From: Chromera velia
Taxonomy: Eukaryota > Sar > Chromeraceae
DNA length: 37,500 nt
Direction: 5' to 3'
Assembly (NCBI GenBank): GCA_018398765.1
Contig: JAHBMJ010005252.1
Coordinates: forward strand, 1-37,500
How positions within the stretch are numbered: the first letter of the stretch is position 1; every line of letters begins with the position of its first letter. The position numbers were made by a program, and so were the translations under genes. Positions 10,023-23,588 of this stretch are shown here, piece by piece. Below the pieces are notes generated by a model. It was not told the origin of the DNA. It saw only the letters and a program-made list of their open reading frames with translations, and did no database searches.

Positions 10023-10723
10023 CTTATATAATTAAAAAATTTTCTGTAAAATTTGTCAGAATCACAGACTTTATATGTTTAATCGTTTTCTTTCTTCAGG
10101 GTACTTCAGCGTAAAGTAACTTCACCTGAGTTTCTAATATGAATTGAATTGGAATAGGATTTGAATTAAAGTGGTTACAGCTGGTAAGTTATACAGCCTA
10201 TACTTTAAAGGCTCTGGCCATGATTCTAAGATTTACTAGTAATTATGTAGAAATAATCAAAATAATTATGTTTTTTGACAGTCTTTATCATATGCTTTCT
10301 TCAAGCTATGTGATGGAGAACTTAGCATTATTATAATTTATAAAAAACTTTCATTAAAGTTTAAAGTTTAAACCAACTCTCTAGCCAACTCCAAACTTGA
10401 AGCACTGACAGATTATGATAAGATGATTTAGATCTTATAGTGGTATAGTTTAAGTCACTAGTGAAGTCATTCAATTAGCATACTTTGGCAGAAGAATGCA
10501 AAAGATTCGATCATTTCAAAGAATCATTTGACATGAAATGCGTATTTTTAGGCCTTCTAGTAAGACATTCAAAGGTTTCTGACCCGGGCCTGGTTTCGCA
10601 TATAAGACAGTATTTACCAACATCTGCAACATCGGTCTTTCAATGGGCCTTCATCATGTAGGCATCTCAGACCATCTCTAGAAGCAACCAGAGATTCCGG
10701 CAGAGAAGCCTAGAGAGAAGCAG
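10023..10723. other. AT-rich intergenic DNA
   Basis: No gene, RNA or convincing repeat seen. It would contain the 3' UTR of the aldo/keto reductase gene, which stops at 10724. Confidence 0.4.
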
Positions 10724-11869
10724 CTACAGCGTTTTCCCGTGCCCTCGCCCGAAGAGGACGCGTTGAGGCCAGCGAAAGAGATCTTCCAAGAATCGATTGA
10801 GTCTGTAAGCCGACACCAAGATCGAAATGAAGATGACAAAGAGAGACCGACGCCAAATCGGTTTCTCGAAAGTGTGCCTTCCCATGCTCACTTCGTCAAG
10901 GGCTTCTACGTCGTCCTCTGTCAGGTGGACTTGCACGGACTTGAGGGAATCTTCCAGTTGAGTCACCGAGCGCGTGCCCACAAGGGCTACTGCTCCTTTG
11001 CACATGACCCAACGCAATGAAACTTGGGCCATCGAACACTGATATTTCTCTGCAATGCTCTGCAGAGTTCGACGCAGGGGCTGGAGCGTCTCAAAGGAAA
11101 CACCGGTCATGAGGGTCATCCGAATTTTCTTGGACTTTTCCTCCGTCAGCCCGTCTGCAAGGAGCCCTTGAGCGATGGGGGAATACGCAACTACGGTGAT
11201 TTGATGGCTTTTGCACACTTCCAAAGTCTCTTGGAGGGCTCTGGACTGAAAGACAAGCAGGTTCAAAAGAATCTGATTGGCCTTGATTCGAAGCCCATAC
11301 TCAGCTGCCACTCGAACCGCACGACGCACCTGTTCTGCATTGAAATTGCTCAGACCAAGTGCCTCTAACTTCCTACTGCGGTAGGCCTGCCCCGCCGCAT
11401 GGACCCACACTTCGAGGGCCCTGGGGTGCATGGGGGAATGGATGAAGAATAGAGGGGAACATGAAATCCCCAAACGCTTGTTGGACTCTTCAAGCGCTCG
11501 TATGAATGATCTCTCTGTCCATCTCCAAAGTGTCGGCAGAAATTTTGATGCCAAAATCAGGGAACGGGAAGCTTCTGCCGAGAGCCCCGCAACGCCCACT
11601 GCGAGCATCTCCTCAGAAGACCCGCCGCCATACCCCTCTGCTGTATCGAAAAAGGTGATCCCTGCCTCAACGGCTCGTGACACGATCGCACCGACTTCTT
11701 CAGCAGACAAAAGGCGGCCATTTACCTTCTTGTCAAGCCACGTGTTGCCCCAAAGCATTGTTCCGACGCCAAGGGGAACTGCTGGTGGCCACACTGAAGG
11801 CGTTGTCTCACGTCCTCTCGCTGACATTTGGATTTGCAGTCTCGTCCAACTTTCTTTACTGACACTCAA
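10724..11869 (-). CDS. aldo/keto reductase with hydrophobic C-terminal segment, single exon, 381 residues
   Basis: An NAD(P)H-dependent oxidoreductase of the AKR (beta/alpha)8-barrel family, reducing aldehydes or ketones; the substrate is unknown. The full catalytic tetrad is visible: Asp75 and Tyr80 in FFDTAEGYGGG, Lys109 in LASKF and His144 in FFIHSP. LGLSNF (about 182-187) and the C-terminal LVGTRSVTQLEDSL cofactor loop are also typical. The family is about 310-350 residues; here the extra part is a C-terminal tail with a hydrophobic run (SLFVIFISILVSAY, 342-355) followed by basic residues, which could be a tail anchor. The N-terminal 25 residues are not conserved, so a downstream Met (residue 15) is an alternative start. 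It is intron-free, in contrast to its neighbours. It is divergent from the RCC1 gene. Confidence 0.92.
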   Translation of the reverse strand: MSVSKESWTRLQIQMSARGRETTPSVWPPAVPLGVGTMLWGNTWLDKKVNGRLLSAEEVGAIVSRAVEAGITFFDTAEGYGGGSSEEMLAVGVAGLSAEASRSLILASKFLPTLWRWTERSFIRALEESNKRLGISCSPLFFIHSPMHPRALEVWVHAAGQAYRSRKLEALGLSNFNAEQVRRAVRVAAEYGLRIKANQILLNLLVFQSRALQETLEVCKSHQITVVAYSPIAQGLLADGLTEEKSKKIRMTLMTGVSFETLQPLRRTLQSIAEKYQCSMAQVSLRWVMCKGAVALVGTRSVTQLEDSLKSVQVHLTEDDVEALDEVSMGRHTFEKPIWRRSLFVIFISILVSAYRLNRFLEDLFRWPQRVLFGRGHGKTL

Positions 11870-12574
11870 CCTGCGGAGTCATACGTGGATTAGAAGGTCT
11901 GACAGTACTTTCCTGAAGCTGAAATCAGGTAAACTGTAAATCGACGACCGTCTAACTCAATAGCTCTATCAATCAAGATGCTCTTAGACTGAACAAGAAC
12001 CCTGAGAGGTCTTTTCTCGACAGAACAGTCTAAAGTCTCAGTACCAATCTGTGTGTCAAACAGTGTGTACGCAGAATCAGCTTAACATACAAAACCACTT
12101 TGTTCGATACGTACACATGGAATGCGTGGCAGAACCAGTGCGATTGAAAGGCACAGACTGCCGCATGCAGAGTGACAGAGACCTATGACAGAGACGAATC
12201 AGCATCGAATCAGTTGACCTTTTGCATGCATGCATGTGTTTCTGCCGAGCTAAACTGCATGAGCCGTCCGAGCTAAAACACACTCTGCCTGAGATTCAAT
12301 TTGTGATTTCGGGCATTAATTCTCAGGCAGACGAGCTCCATCATCTGCTCCCTACAGCTTGACTGCCCTCCTGATCAAAATTGCCGTCGACTGTCACGCT
12401 GCCACGCTGCAGTTGCCGAGATGGGTTTCTGACGCTAAGCAGAGATTCCAGCACGATTTGCCTCCAGATACTGGAAAAGGCCTGGAAGCACGTCTCCACC
12501 GAGGGTTGAAGATTCGATCTCCTGTCGACTCCACATTTTTTGTCGCCTTCTAATCTTCGGACTTCGCTTCGACC
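11870..12574. promoter_or_regulatory. divergent promoter region with tandem TGCATGCA
   Basis: A 705-bp spacer lies between divergent starts. TGCATGCATGCATG at 12223-12236 repeats the word found in the other divergent promoter. The remainder is unremarkable, without a supported gene. Confidence 0.4.
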
Positions 12575-15500
12575 ATGCCACCTGCGCATGGGAAGGAAAA
12601 GGAGCTCCCAAGTAAGTTGCCTCCCATTTTTGTTCCCCCTTGGCTGATTCTTTCCACCCCGAAAAATTTAGGCAATCAATCTGCATCCGAGACGGACTGT
12701 TGTTCGTTTGGGGAAGCTTCACTGTGTCGGTTCTGATGTTTGCAGCGGGGGAGGAAGTGATTCTCTGGTCTTCCGTCTTCGCCAACAAGGAAGCTCCTTT
12801 TCCTCGCCCCGATGTTTTCCGTTCGGCTCTCCGGATCCGTTCTCTCTCCTGTGGGGAAACTGTGGCCGCGTTTGTCACAAGTCCGTGCGAATAGATGGAC
12901 GTCTCTGGACAATAACACATATCCATGAACCCTGCCCCTCTTCGTTTGAACCTCATCCCTCCAAATGAATTCCATGGGTTTGTCGTCATGCATTCCTACC
13001 CACCTCTTCTCCCGCTCTATGCCCACTTCCTTTCGGCTCTTGTCCGCTTTCAGCTGCGGTGCACTCCTGCGCGCGAATTGCCAGGCGACCCCGATTACGA
13101 ACCCTGTACATCCTTCCTTCCATCTACTCACCGCTGTCCTTTCTTCTCCATTTGTTTTTATGTGCACGTGTGCGTGTGCAGGCGACTTGCGACTCTACAC
13201 GATGGAGTGGTCTGCAGCACACAATTTGGGTGGGTGGGTGGGTCGTGGGCAGCCAAGGTGTGAGACAAGGATGAAAGCGGCGCCCGAAAGAAGCACGGAC
13301 CAAGTGCTGCAAAAGAGGCAGACAGAGAGAGAAAGCATTTACACTTGGTGATAAATCGAGAGAGAGCAGACTGGTTGAGAGAAAGTGGACAGACGGGGAA
13401 AGGAGAAGAATGTGTGTGTGCCAGATGGAGACAGACCCTGGCGGGGAGCTGCAATTCTTTCTGCCTTCCTTTCTGTTCATCTCCCTCCCGGCTGGTTCAG
13501 AACAACAAAGTGCACGTGTGACGTCTACACATCCCGTGTGTTCTTCAATTGTCTCTCCCTCCCCCCCCCTCTCTGCAGAGTCCTGCTCCCCCCGCCTGGT
13601 GGACTCGCTCCGAAGTCGTCCTGTCGCCTCGGTGGCCTGCGGAGGCTCTCACCTTGCCTGCATCACCAACGCAGGTGCGTGCGTCAGGGGTGGAGTGTGC
13701 AGCTGTAGTCAATGATATATGCATAAAAAGGCAGCGACAAGAGGTTCACTTGACTGGTTGTTGGATGCGACCCCGAGCCAGATGGGTGGTGGGAAGGGTT
13801 GCGCGAAAATGATGCATGCGTATGGAGGGCGGAGAAAGGTGGAGGGGCGGTGCAGTTGGGAGTTTATGGGGGGGAGCAGATGAACGCACAGCAGGCCGGG
13901 ACGTTGGAATGGCTGTCAGATTGTGTATTCTTGCCATGTGGGTGTGGGGTCTGTATGTACTCTCTATATTAAATACAAGTAAGTACATTATATTCACAAA
14001 TACATGCATGCATCCAGGCGAACTGTACACAATGGGCAGGAACGACTTTGGGCAATTGGGATCTGGAAGAGTGGGGGGTGGGTGCCGTGGGGGGGCACTC
14101 GGAGCGTCCCCTGTGAAGGTGGGTTGGCCTTTTGTCTTTTACAGCAACTCTCCTTTGGTTTGGCTTTGTTTTTCTCGAAGTGGAATCGTGAAGGTTTGGG
14201 ACATTGGGAGAGAGAGCGTCTCTCTGTAGTTTCATTCTTCCTTCCGTCCCCTGTTGTTCGCTCTCTGGTGTCTGTATGAGTTGCGTGTCTTTTGTCTGTG
14301 TCTGTTTGATGAGTTCTTTCTTGCTCTCTCTCTCCCCCATACACAGACATTTCTGACTGAGTAATTGATTGCTTGGAGGCACGCAGGTGTTGATCGAGGG
14401 GGTGGTGTCGGTGGCGTGCGGGGATCGGCACACAGTGGCTGTGGGAGGTCTGTCAGTCAGGAGAGGAGACGCGGTTGGAATTAACAGAGAGTGAGGGCAG
14501 CTAGGCAGGATTCATTTGGAGCAGGACAGTGGCTCAGAGAAAGGCAGCGGGTCAGACCCCCAGCCAGAAAGAACGGCCTGCGACCAAGCCATCAAGCGCT
14601 TTTTTTTTTTCCTTCTTCTTTTCCTCCTTCGAGCCCCATCTCGACTTCTTTCGAGTGTGTCGTTTCACTCCTTTCCTTTTTTCTCTCCATGGCCGTCTGT
14701 TTTCGTTTCTGCCCATCCTTCCTCTCCATTTCATTCCATGCCGACTCTGTTTTCTCCCCCCCCTTCTGCACCCGAATGAGTAGACGAGTGAATGAAATCA
14801 TGTATGGATACATAAATGAAACATCAACAATGAACACATGAATGGGTGCGTGCAGAGTCCGGAGAGGTGTATGCGATGGGAGACGGGTCTGACGGTCGAC
14901 TCGGGTTGTCAGATTTGAATTGTCAGTCCGTCCTTTGGTTCCTCCTTCCTGCCTCTCTTTGTGGCTCTATTTGTGCATTCCTTCTGTCTTCATTTGTGCC
15001 TTTGTCGAACCTGCTTTCTCTTCGTGCCTTTTTCACTTTTCCAGATCCGCACTCACCCATTTGCCCTCCATCCCTCCTCCGTGCTTCCTTACTTTCCTCT
15101 CTTCTCTGTATAGCTCTGTGCACTCAGAAGATCTCTGCGGAGGTCTTTGTCATTTTGTTGTCTGGCCTGGCTGTCGTTCAATTTTGTGCGCAGCTTCACT
15201 TGACGGCGGCTTCCGTTTCCATGCATCACACCTTCCTTCTCTCATGGTTCCCTCTGCGTCGCGTTCTACTGCTGTGAACGTTGGCTTCTTTGAGCGACTG
15301 ACTGACTGACTGTTTGAATTTGCAGTGCGGCCAGGACCCTCAAGAGTGACGGCGCTGAGTGGTTCCAGAGTCGTCCATGTGGCTGCGGGGGAAGCGCACA
15401 CAGTAGTGTCCACACGTTAGTCTCCTTGGTTTGGCAGTTGGCCAGTATGTGTGTTCGTCTGCCCGCTCTCTAGTGGTTGGACCAGCAGGCCTCATCAGTG

Positions 15501-18500
15501 TGTTAGTGGATTGGATGGCTTTTTGTGGGTGGATGTGTCACGCGAAGCTTGATCGGCTAACCCATTGAGTGAGGGACATATCGGCCTTTACTAGCTGATC
15601 CATGAGCATGGGTAGGCCCCCCCAAGATTCTTTCTCCCTATTCTTTCTGCTTTTTTTTCTGTATCTGCCGCGTCCACTCATTCTTTTGTCTTTTGTTGGA
15701 CGCACATGGGGGCTGTGATAAATACAGAGTCTGGGTCAGTCCTCTGTTGGGGCCGTAACGACAGAGGGCAGCTCGGTCAGGGACACACAGGGACAGTACG
15801 GGGACCCGTGGCGGTACGTCTAGCGCTTTGCGTGCTCTTTTTGCGTTAGCATATTCTTTTCGCTCCAGTCTCCACTTCAACCCTCGTCCCCCTTTCGCTT
15901 CTTTCTGTCCATCTACCGTTTTTGTGGTTCCCCTCTTTGCCTTTGCTTGAACAGATGACCTCTCTGCTTCTCGCCCTTTGGCTCATCATTCTTATTGCCT
16001 GACTGACTCTCTTCCTCTCTGCTTGGGTCGACAGCATGTGATATACGAGAAGCATTTCGGAGACGGGCTGGAGCAATGAATCCTGGGCACACAGAGGAGT
16101 TGCAACATCGTGCTTGGGTTCTTCCACACGCGTCCTCCTTCCTGACTCTTCTTGGCAAGCCGCAACAAATTCATGCATGAATGAATGGACCGTCTCTATT
16201 TCTCTCCCTGTCTCTGTCTCTGTCGAACATCAGGTCGGAGACCTCGGAGAAGAATTTGTTGTTCAAGTCGCCGCTTCTGGAGCTTCTGCAGCTCTCTCAA
16301 GTCAGTAGTCTTCCCCATCTGCGTCTCTCTCTCAACTCCATGTCATTTGACTTTGCTGCTTCTTTGTGTGATTTTCTCTTCTAGCTTTTCTTTTTACTGC
16401 ATCATGCAAGAAAACACATTTAATTGTCGCGTCGCCCCCTTTTCTTCTTTCTAGTTTCTTCGTTTGTGTGAGTTCTCTCCTCTCTTGCCCTTTGCCTCAC
16501 GCGCTCTTTTGATGCGTACTTGTTCTAATCCGCTGTACTTTTTCTTCTCCCTCCTTTCAGGGAGTGGCGACGTCTATGTTTGGGGGACTCAGGGGTGGAC
16601 CTCTCCTGTGAGGCTCTGTGGGGTCCCTCTCTCTCAGGTCAGTGCGTTTGGCTGTTTCTTTCGATCATGGTCTGTTTGCGTGTGAGGTTGTGTGACTGTT
16701 GCTACGGTCGCTTGATTGGCTTTCGCGGAGGTGTCGTGGCTGGCTGGCTGGATGGGGGGCTGGGGGGGCCATGTGTTCTTCTGTATGTGGGGGGACGTTT
16801 GTGGCTCTAAGTAATTCCGTTCTTAGTTACGTCTGCCATTTGTTTTGCGGATCGATTCCTTTTCTAGTTGTCACTGACTGCAGAGATTTATGAAGGAAGA
16901 CCTGAGTAGTCCAAGTAAGGGAGGGAGATCCAGTCCGAAGTATTCATTTGACAGCAGCAACTCGAATGCAGAAACGGAGGAGAGGAAAGAAGGCTGCATA
17001 GATGTGCGGCACTGATCATGTCAGTCTGTCTCTGTTGTCTCAAAGGACCGATCTGCGTTTTCGTTGTGTCTTTCTTTGTGTCTGCGTGCAGATCTCCCTT
17101 TCCTCTTGCCTGATCAGCGGCCTGACTGACGAGGGCCAGGTCTGGTTGAGATCTGTTGCAGAGGATGAGTTGGGAGGAGGACAGGGGCCAGGAGGAGACG
17201 GGGGGGGGGAGGAGCTCTCGATGGCGTGGGACAAACAGATCGTTCAGGTGGCTGTGGGGGGAAGAAGGGTAATGGCGCTGGCGAGCGATGCCCCCTCCTC
17301 TGTCCCTCCTCCAGACGCCACCACGGCAGCCGCGGCAGAGAACAACCTCCAACCGCAGGCACAGCCCAGGACAAACGGTAGGTAGGTGAGGGGTCGAAAA
17401 CAGGAAAACCCCGTCCATCTTAGAAGTGATGTTCCAGATTTGTTTTCCTGTGTTTCGGACCGTGGACATCGATCTGTCTATCTGCCCGTCTCGTCTCCCT
17501 TTGTGAAGATAGGGAAGGATGTAAGGAAGAAAGAGAAGGAACAAGACAGTCTGTTTGTCAAAAACAAGACACACAGGACGACAAAGAGGAAGAAAGGAAG
17601 AAAGGTGGGATGGAAGGAAAAAGAGAAAGAACCAATGAACGAAGAGAAAAGCATACTACCAAAACATACATACATATGTACATACACGTATGCACTTCTC
17701 CGTACATTCTATCTATCGACCTGCTTGATTTCCTCCCTATCTGCAGCTGCACGTGCTGGCGCGGGCTCCCCTCCCCTCTCTCCTGGACGGGCGCGCGTGA
17801 CTGTGCGTGCGCGCTCTCCAGGCCGTGAGGGACAGGGGGAGACTGAGGTCGTCACAGTCGTGGAGGTGGATGAGGACGGAGCGGGAGGAGGCCCTGGAAC
17901 GGCGACAGCTGCAGCTGACGAGAGGGAAAGGTCAGAGAGAGAAGAGGCAGGAAGGCAAGTGAAATTCGGAGGGAGAGTTGCGTAGCGTTCAGATTTTTTT
18001 ACCCTTCTGGTTTCAGTGCTTGCATTTCTTCCGGTAAACGCTTTGCCGTTGCTGCAGGCAGAAAGGATTCAGACGACTAGAGAGCAAATCTCAATACCCT
18101 TCTCTATGCATTTGTATGAGCCATATTAATATTCCCCTTTGTCCTCTCTATGTGCGTGTAAAAAAAGCAGACTGGAGGGGAGGCTGAATTACTCGAAGCA
18201 GAGACTTGAGAGCCTCCAGTCTCCAGGGCAACAGCGTTTCTCTCACGGGGGACTGGGGGGGAGTGGGGGTCTATCCCCGACCCGCACAGACAGGTCACCG
18301 CCTGTGGGCTCAATTCTGCACAACGTCAGTCTGTCTCAGTCAGTCAGTTCGGCAGGCGGCTTGTCGATTAGTGAGCGAGTCAGGTAGTCACGCGGGTGGG
18401 CAGGTTGTCAAGCAGGGCGGCGCAACGTTGGTTCGTGCATGAAGGGCTGGCAAAGACAGCAGTGGCATGAGGGTAGAGGGCCGTACCTTTGTGCAGCTGT

Positions 18501-19601
18501 GTGCCTCATCGTTTTTGTCCAGATGCATGCATCAGGAACGTATAGATAATAAACGTGCGTTTGGATCTTTGCAGAGACAGCGAGAGAGTCCGGGAGGCCG
18601 CCTGGTTCCCGGCTCCCCGACCCGTAGCGGCGCTTCGGGTTTGAACACAGGGGGGGCATTGAGGGGTGTGCAGGCGGAGATGGAGAGAGCGGAGGAGCAG
18701 GTGAGGGTCTCAGAGGAGAGGGCTGAGAGGTTGGAGAAGGAGGCGGCGGTCTTGAGAGAGGCCCGTGAAAGAGCAGAAACAATGGCGCTGGAGGAGAGAA
18801 GACAATTCCAGCAGATGAAGGCAAACGCGGACAACGAGGTGAGGTGAGGGGAGGGAACAAAGGAAGGCAAAGTATTTGCAGGCAGACCAGAAAATTTTCT
18901 TCAATTCCCTGCTTCATCAAAGAGAGGGACAAGGGACGAGTCGGAAAAGACAAACTCCTCTCTCTCTTTTTCTCTCTCTCTCTCGCGCGCGCGCTCCTGT
19001 TCCTCGTCCTTCATCTCTCCTCACTTCAAGTTTCTGCCTTCGTCTCACTTTAAGAAGTGCTTCGCAACTTTTCCTCCGCCCTCCGGTCATCAGGGCCAAC
19101 TCTCATCTCCTCTCATCTCATCTCCCCAAAGGGCCCTTCCCTTCGGTCTTCGTCCCCCCTTTTTTCTTTACGTCTCCCTCTTTCTTTGTCCCGCTGCGTC
19201 TCCATTTGTTCATTTGTATGTCAATATATGTACACACACATGCGCATGTGGGAGACACACAGATGCGAGCTGCCCACGACCACGCCGAGCACGCACGGAG
19301 GGAGGCCGCGGAGACGGCAAAGGAGTACGACGCGGCCCTGCGTGACATGGAACAGCGGATGACTCAGGTGTGTCTGTCGGCCTCTCTGTCTGTGTTCATG
19401 GTAGACGGGGAAGAAAAGGACGCCACGGAAGGAACAGATGTGCTTAGAAAAAAAGCGTCATTCTTGTTCTCACTGCTCATTTTATTCGATTGATTCCATG
19501 GTCTCAAGTTCTCCTTTGGGAGTCCGTCTGGTTGATCAAAAAAAGAGATTTCTTGTGTTCTGGACTCCCCTTTTTTCGTTCCTCTCTCTCTCTCTCTCTC
19601 T

Positions 19602-19654
<53 letters not shown>

Positions 19655-20804
19655 AACCAAACCAAACCGAACCAACGTAAAAGAACAAAAAAAAAACTGC
19701 AGATGCAAAGGACCCACTCGGCAGAGGTGGAGACTCTCTCGAGGGACCTCCAGAGACTTCAACGGTCGGTCGGTCCCGCTGTGTCCCTTTCGCCTTAATT
19801 CTGTTGCGATTCCTTGATTGCCTGCTCGCTCTTAGATCTCTTTCTCTGCCTGGGAATCAGGGGAAGAAGAGATGTGGAAGGAGCGGGCCGAACAGACGGT
19901 GTGCCACTAGATTCTCTCTGGCAACAAGGGTCGTTCATACGACTTTCTGAGAGACAGAGCTTCACTGTAAATCGACCGATTCATCGATCGATCCGATTTT
20001 GCCTCCTGGTTTCCCTGTTTTTCTGTAGAGTGAGCGTTTTTTTCTCTCTTCACACGTCAGTGTCTTCTTGCCCTTTGGCCTTCCTTTTCCAACCTGTTCT
20101 GCAATTCAACAGAAGAATGGCTTTTCCTCTGCTCGAAACTCAGAACGCCATTCAGAAAGAAACAAGGCATCAGCAGAATGTGTCTGGCTGTTTATATGCA
20201 GAGAATGCGAAGAGGTGAAGAGAGACAGAGACGCCTTGACACAGGAGAAGTCCCTTTCCGGTGAGCTTTGGCGAGGGCAAGACGGGGCTTGGTGATGACC
20301 TCCCAGGCAAAGGCAAAGAATGAAAGTGCCAGAGGGTGCAAATTGACTGACCATGAAATAACGATGGAATGCTGAAATTTGTTGCCTGTAGAGGGTAGAT
20401 AGAGGGAAATTGGCAATGGAGCAAGAGGTGTCTAGGCGACGTGTTTCGCTGAAGGTCCCAGGAGGATGAAGGTTTGAAGAAGGCAGAGATCCCTACGCTC
20501 AAATATCTTTCAATCTTCTTCGTGCCTCTCGCATTCTGCATGGCTCCCTGATTTTTTTTTTGGACTGATTTTGCTGGAGGATACCTGAGTGACTCACCAA
20601 CCAACGGGCTGCCTTCCTGTCCCGCCGACTGACCGGTTGCCGCCTGTAAAAGTCTCACTGGATTGTGCGGCTACATGCAGCACGTGCATTGAGGGACCGT
20701 GACGAGTTGCGGAAAGACCTCGAGGACCTCCGAGAGAGGGCAGAGGGGAGAGAGAGGGATCTAGCAGCAAAAGAGAGGGACCTCGATGCGTCAGTCAGTG
20801 TGTG

Positions 20805-20835
<31 letters not shown>

Positions 20836-23538
20836 TGGTTTGTCGACCGGTATCTTCCAAGAAAACGAGAAAAGGCATAGAGGCTGTCCGTCTGTTTCTC
20901 CAAAGAGGAAGAAGAACACACATTTTGTTGTTCCTCAATCAAGGGTGTGCGTGCGGAGCCTGTTCTTCGCGCTCTTTCTTTCTACGGCGCAAAGAAAGAA
21001 GAGAAAGAGATTTTTGTTTGTGAGGATTCTCCGCCCGCACCTCTGCCTGCCCTGCCTGCAGTGCCCATCAGCAGACAACAGAGCTGAGAGAACGAGTGCG
21101 ACAGCTGCAACAACAGGTCAGTCGCTCGGTGGAGCGATGCAGGACCTTCAGTTGTCCTTCGAATTCTCGGTTGCCTCATGGTTTTTTTTTTCCGTTTGCC
21201 ATTGCGGGAATGGTCCGGAAAGAGGGCGACAGAGAGGGGGAGGGGGGGGGTTGGGGCAAGCTTTTGCTTTTGCTTCCAACAGACTGACTGGGAGTGTGGA
21301 TTTGCACGAGGTAGGGCAGGGGAGTCGTTTGTGGTTGCACCTACGTGTGTCTCTCCACATCTGTGATGGTCTCTTGGCCATTCCTTCGTGTCTGCTTTCT
21401 GTGGCCCTTTGACGAAGTTTTCACTGTCGGTGTCTCTGTATGAAAAGGTCTTGAATTGAAATCTTGACCTCTCGTAACTTTCTGCTTTCTCTCTCTCTCC
21501 CCCCCTCCCTCTCTCTGCGTGCGTGCGTGTGTGTGTGTGTGTGTGTGTGTGACTGTTTGCAGGTCGAGAGCCAGGATGAGGCAGAAGGGTTGCGTCGTCG
21601 TCGAGAGAACCAAAAAGAAAATGAGGCGGCGCGGGAAAGGAGGAGAGCCGACGAGGCGGAAGCAGAGAATCGGAAGTGAGTCATTTGAGCTTTTGGGTGG
21701 ACGGATCCCTCATTTCTCCTGTATGAAACACAGAGAGAGAGGATGCATTAGTGGATGACCGAGAAATTCGAATGACCTCAGTCAGGCCTGCAGGAACCAC
21801 GCCGTTCAGATAGACAGGATCCAGGAAAAGGCATACATAGAGCACGTCCCATATCGATAGATCTCGTTGCTCTCCCCTCTTTCTGGTTTCTGATTTGTGA
21901 GCCGTCACTCTCTCACTAAATCTCGTCATCACTTTCCGGTGACTCTGATTCCTCCTGGCACTCACGTCCTCTCTTCTGAACACAATGATGTCTGTAGACT
22001 ATCTCTGAGGGCGACCCACCAGGAGTCGGAGCTGGAGAGACTCAGGGCGCAGGTCGACGACAGAGACCAGGAGGCCTCCGAGTCAGTCGCTTAGTCGGGT
22101 GGACTGTATGCGTGTCTGGATCGATTGCATGCCAAAATTTTTGTTTTGCGTTCTTTTTGCACCTTTAGTAACTGCAAAGGTCCCCGTAGGAATGAACAAG
22201 AAAGCTGAAAATTTCATTGCACGACCTGACCTACGCCTCATTTGCCCTCTTTTCTCTCCCTTGACTAATTTTTCATGTGTGGCTTTGTCGCCGCCTCTCT
22301 TCCTTCTCGCATCTCTGCCGTTTTTCTCTTCTCGTGCACTTCATCTTTTTCTTCTCTTCTGTTCTGTTCTGATCTGTTCAGACTCCGTGAGCGCCTCCGA
22401 GGAGTCGAGAGAGAGAGTGGAAGCCTCCGAGAAACTCTGGACAGGTGGGCACTCTCTCATTCTTCCCTCTCTTAAATTGATTGTGTGTCCGTGTGAGTGA
22501 GTGGCTTGCTGTTCCATCCATCCGCCCCCTTCCTTTCTGTTCCCGCACCCTCTTTCCCCTCGCGCACTCACTCGTATATAGTAGAGCAGCAGTGCCGGGC
22601 AGTATCGGATTCAGTCGGCGTGCTTTCATAAATTGATGCGAATGACAGATGTGAAGGGTGAGTGGCTGCATATGAATGGCCACGCAAGTTTCCGGTGCTG
22701 CTTGCCTTCCAGAGAGAGACAGGAGCAAGCCAAAAGCAGGTTCTCGCCCTTCCAGCCATTCAACTGTGATTGGGCTTGGCTGTTGTCCCTGCTTTGCGGA
22801 CTTCTTTTGTCTTTGGTCTTTGATCATTGATGCGCCGATTTTTTTGTGTCTCGTCCGATCTCTCTGTATGTGTGTGCATCTATCTGCAGACAAAAGGCCG
22901 AGATGCGCTCTCAGTCGGATGAAAGCAGACGATTAAGACAACAGGCTCAGGACTTGCAAGCTCGAGCAGAAACACTCGAGGACGAGAAAGATCGGTCAGC
23001 CAGTTTGAAAGAATGCAAAGGAAAGAATGCCTTCCGACTCGTTGTGCAGAGACTAGGGAATGAGCTTTGCTTTCTTGTCTGTCTTCTTTTCTGCGGCTCC
23101 CCTCGCTTTCCTTCCATTCATGCGCTGAGTGCCCTCACTGGCTCCTTTGCTGCGCTCTCCCAAGGTTTCTTACTTCGGCAGGGAACGCAATAGAAAGACT
23201 CCCGTTGGTAATTGCGCCTAGTGTCTTTGAATCCGACTGCAGATGTCTTCTGCTTGTTTCTCACTGACGAGAGAACAAAGGCGCCTTCGTGTTTTGGTTC
23301 CACCGCCCTCTGTCTCTCTGTTTATCTCGCTCTACTTCACTTCACTTGCAGGGCGATCAGACAAGCAGAAAGCGCCAAGCAGGCAACCAAAGAGGTCGAG
23401 TCGACGATTTCCGGGTCGGTCGCTCGGCCTTTCTTCGTGCCTGGCTGTTTGCCTTTACAGTTTTCTATTTTGCTCAGATCTGCTGACCTCTTTTTTCTGA
23501 ATTGACTCACGAGTATGCAGTCAGGCTGTGTGAATGTC

Positions 23539-23588
<50 letters not shown>

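Noticed and set aside
19862..19899. Possible extra coiled-coil exon (EEEMWKERAEQT in one frame)
   Set aside because: Its phase fits neither the preceding exon (19703-19764) nor the following one (20202-20260), which join to each other in phase.
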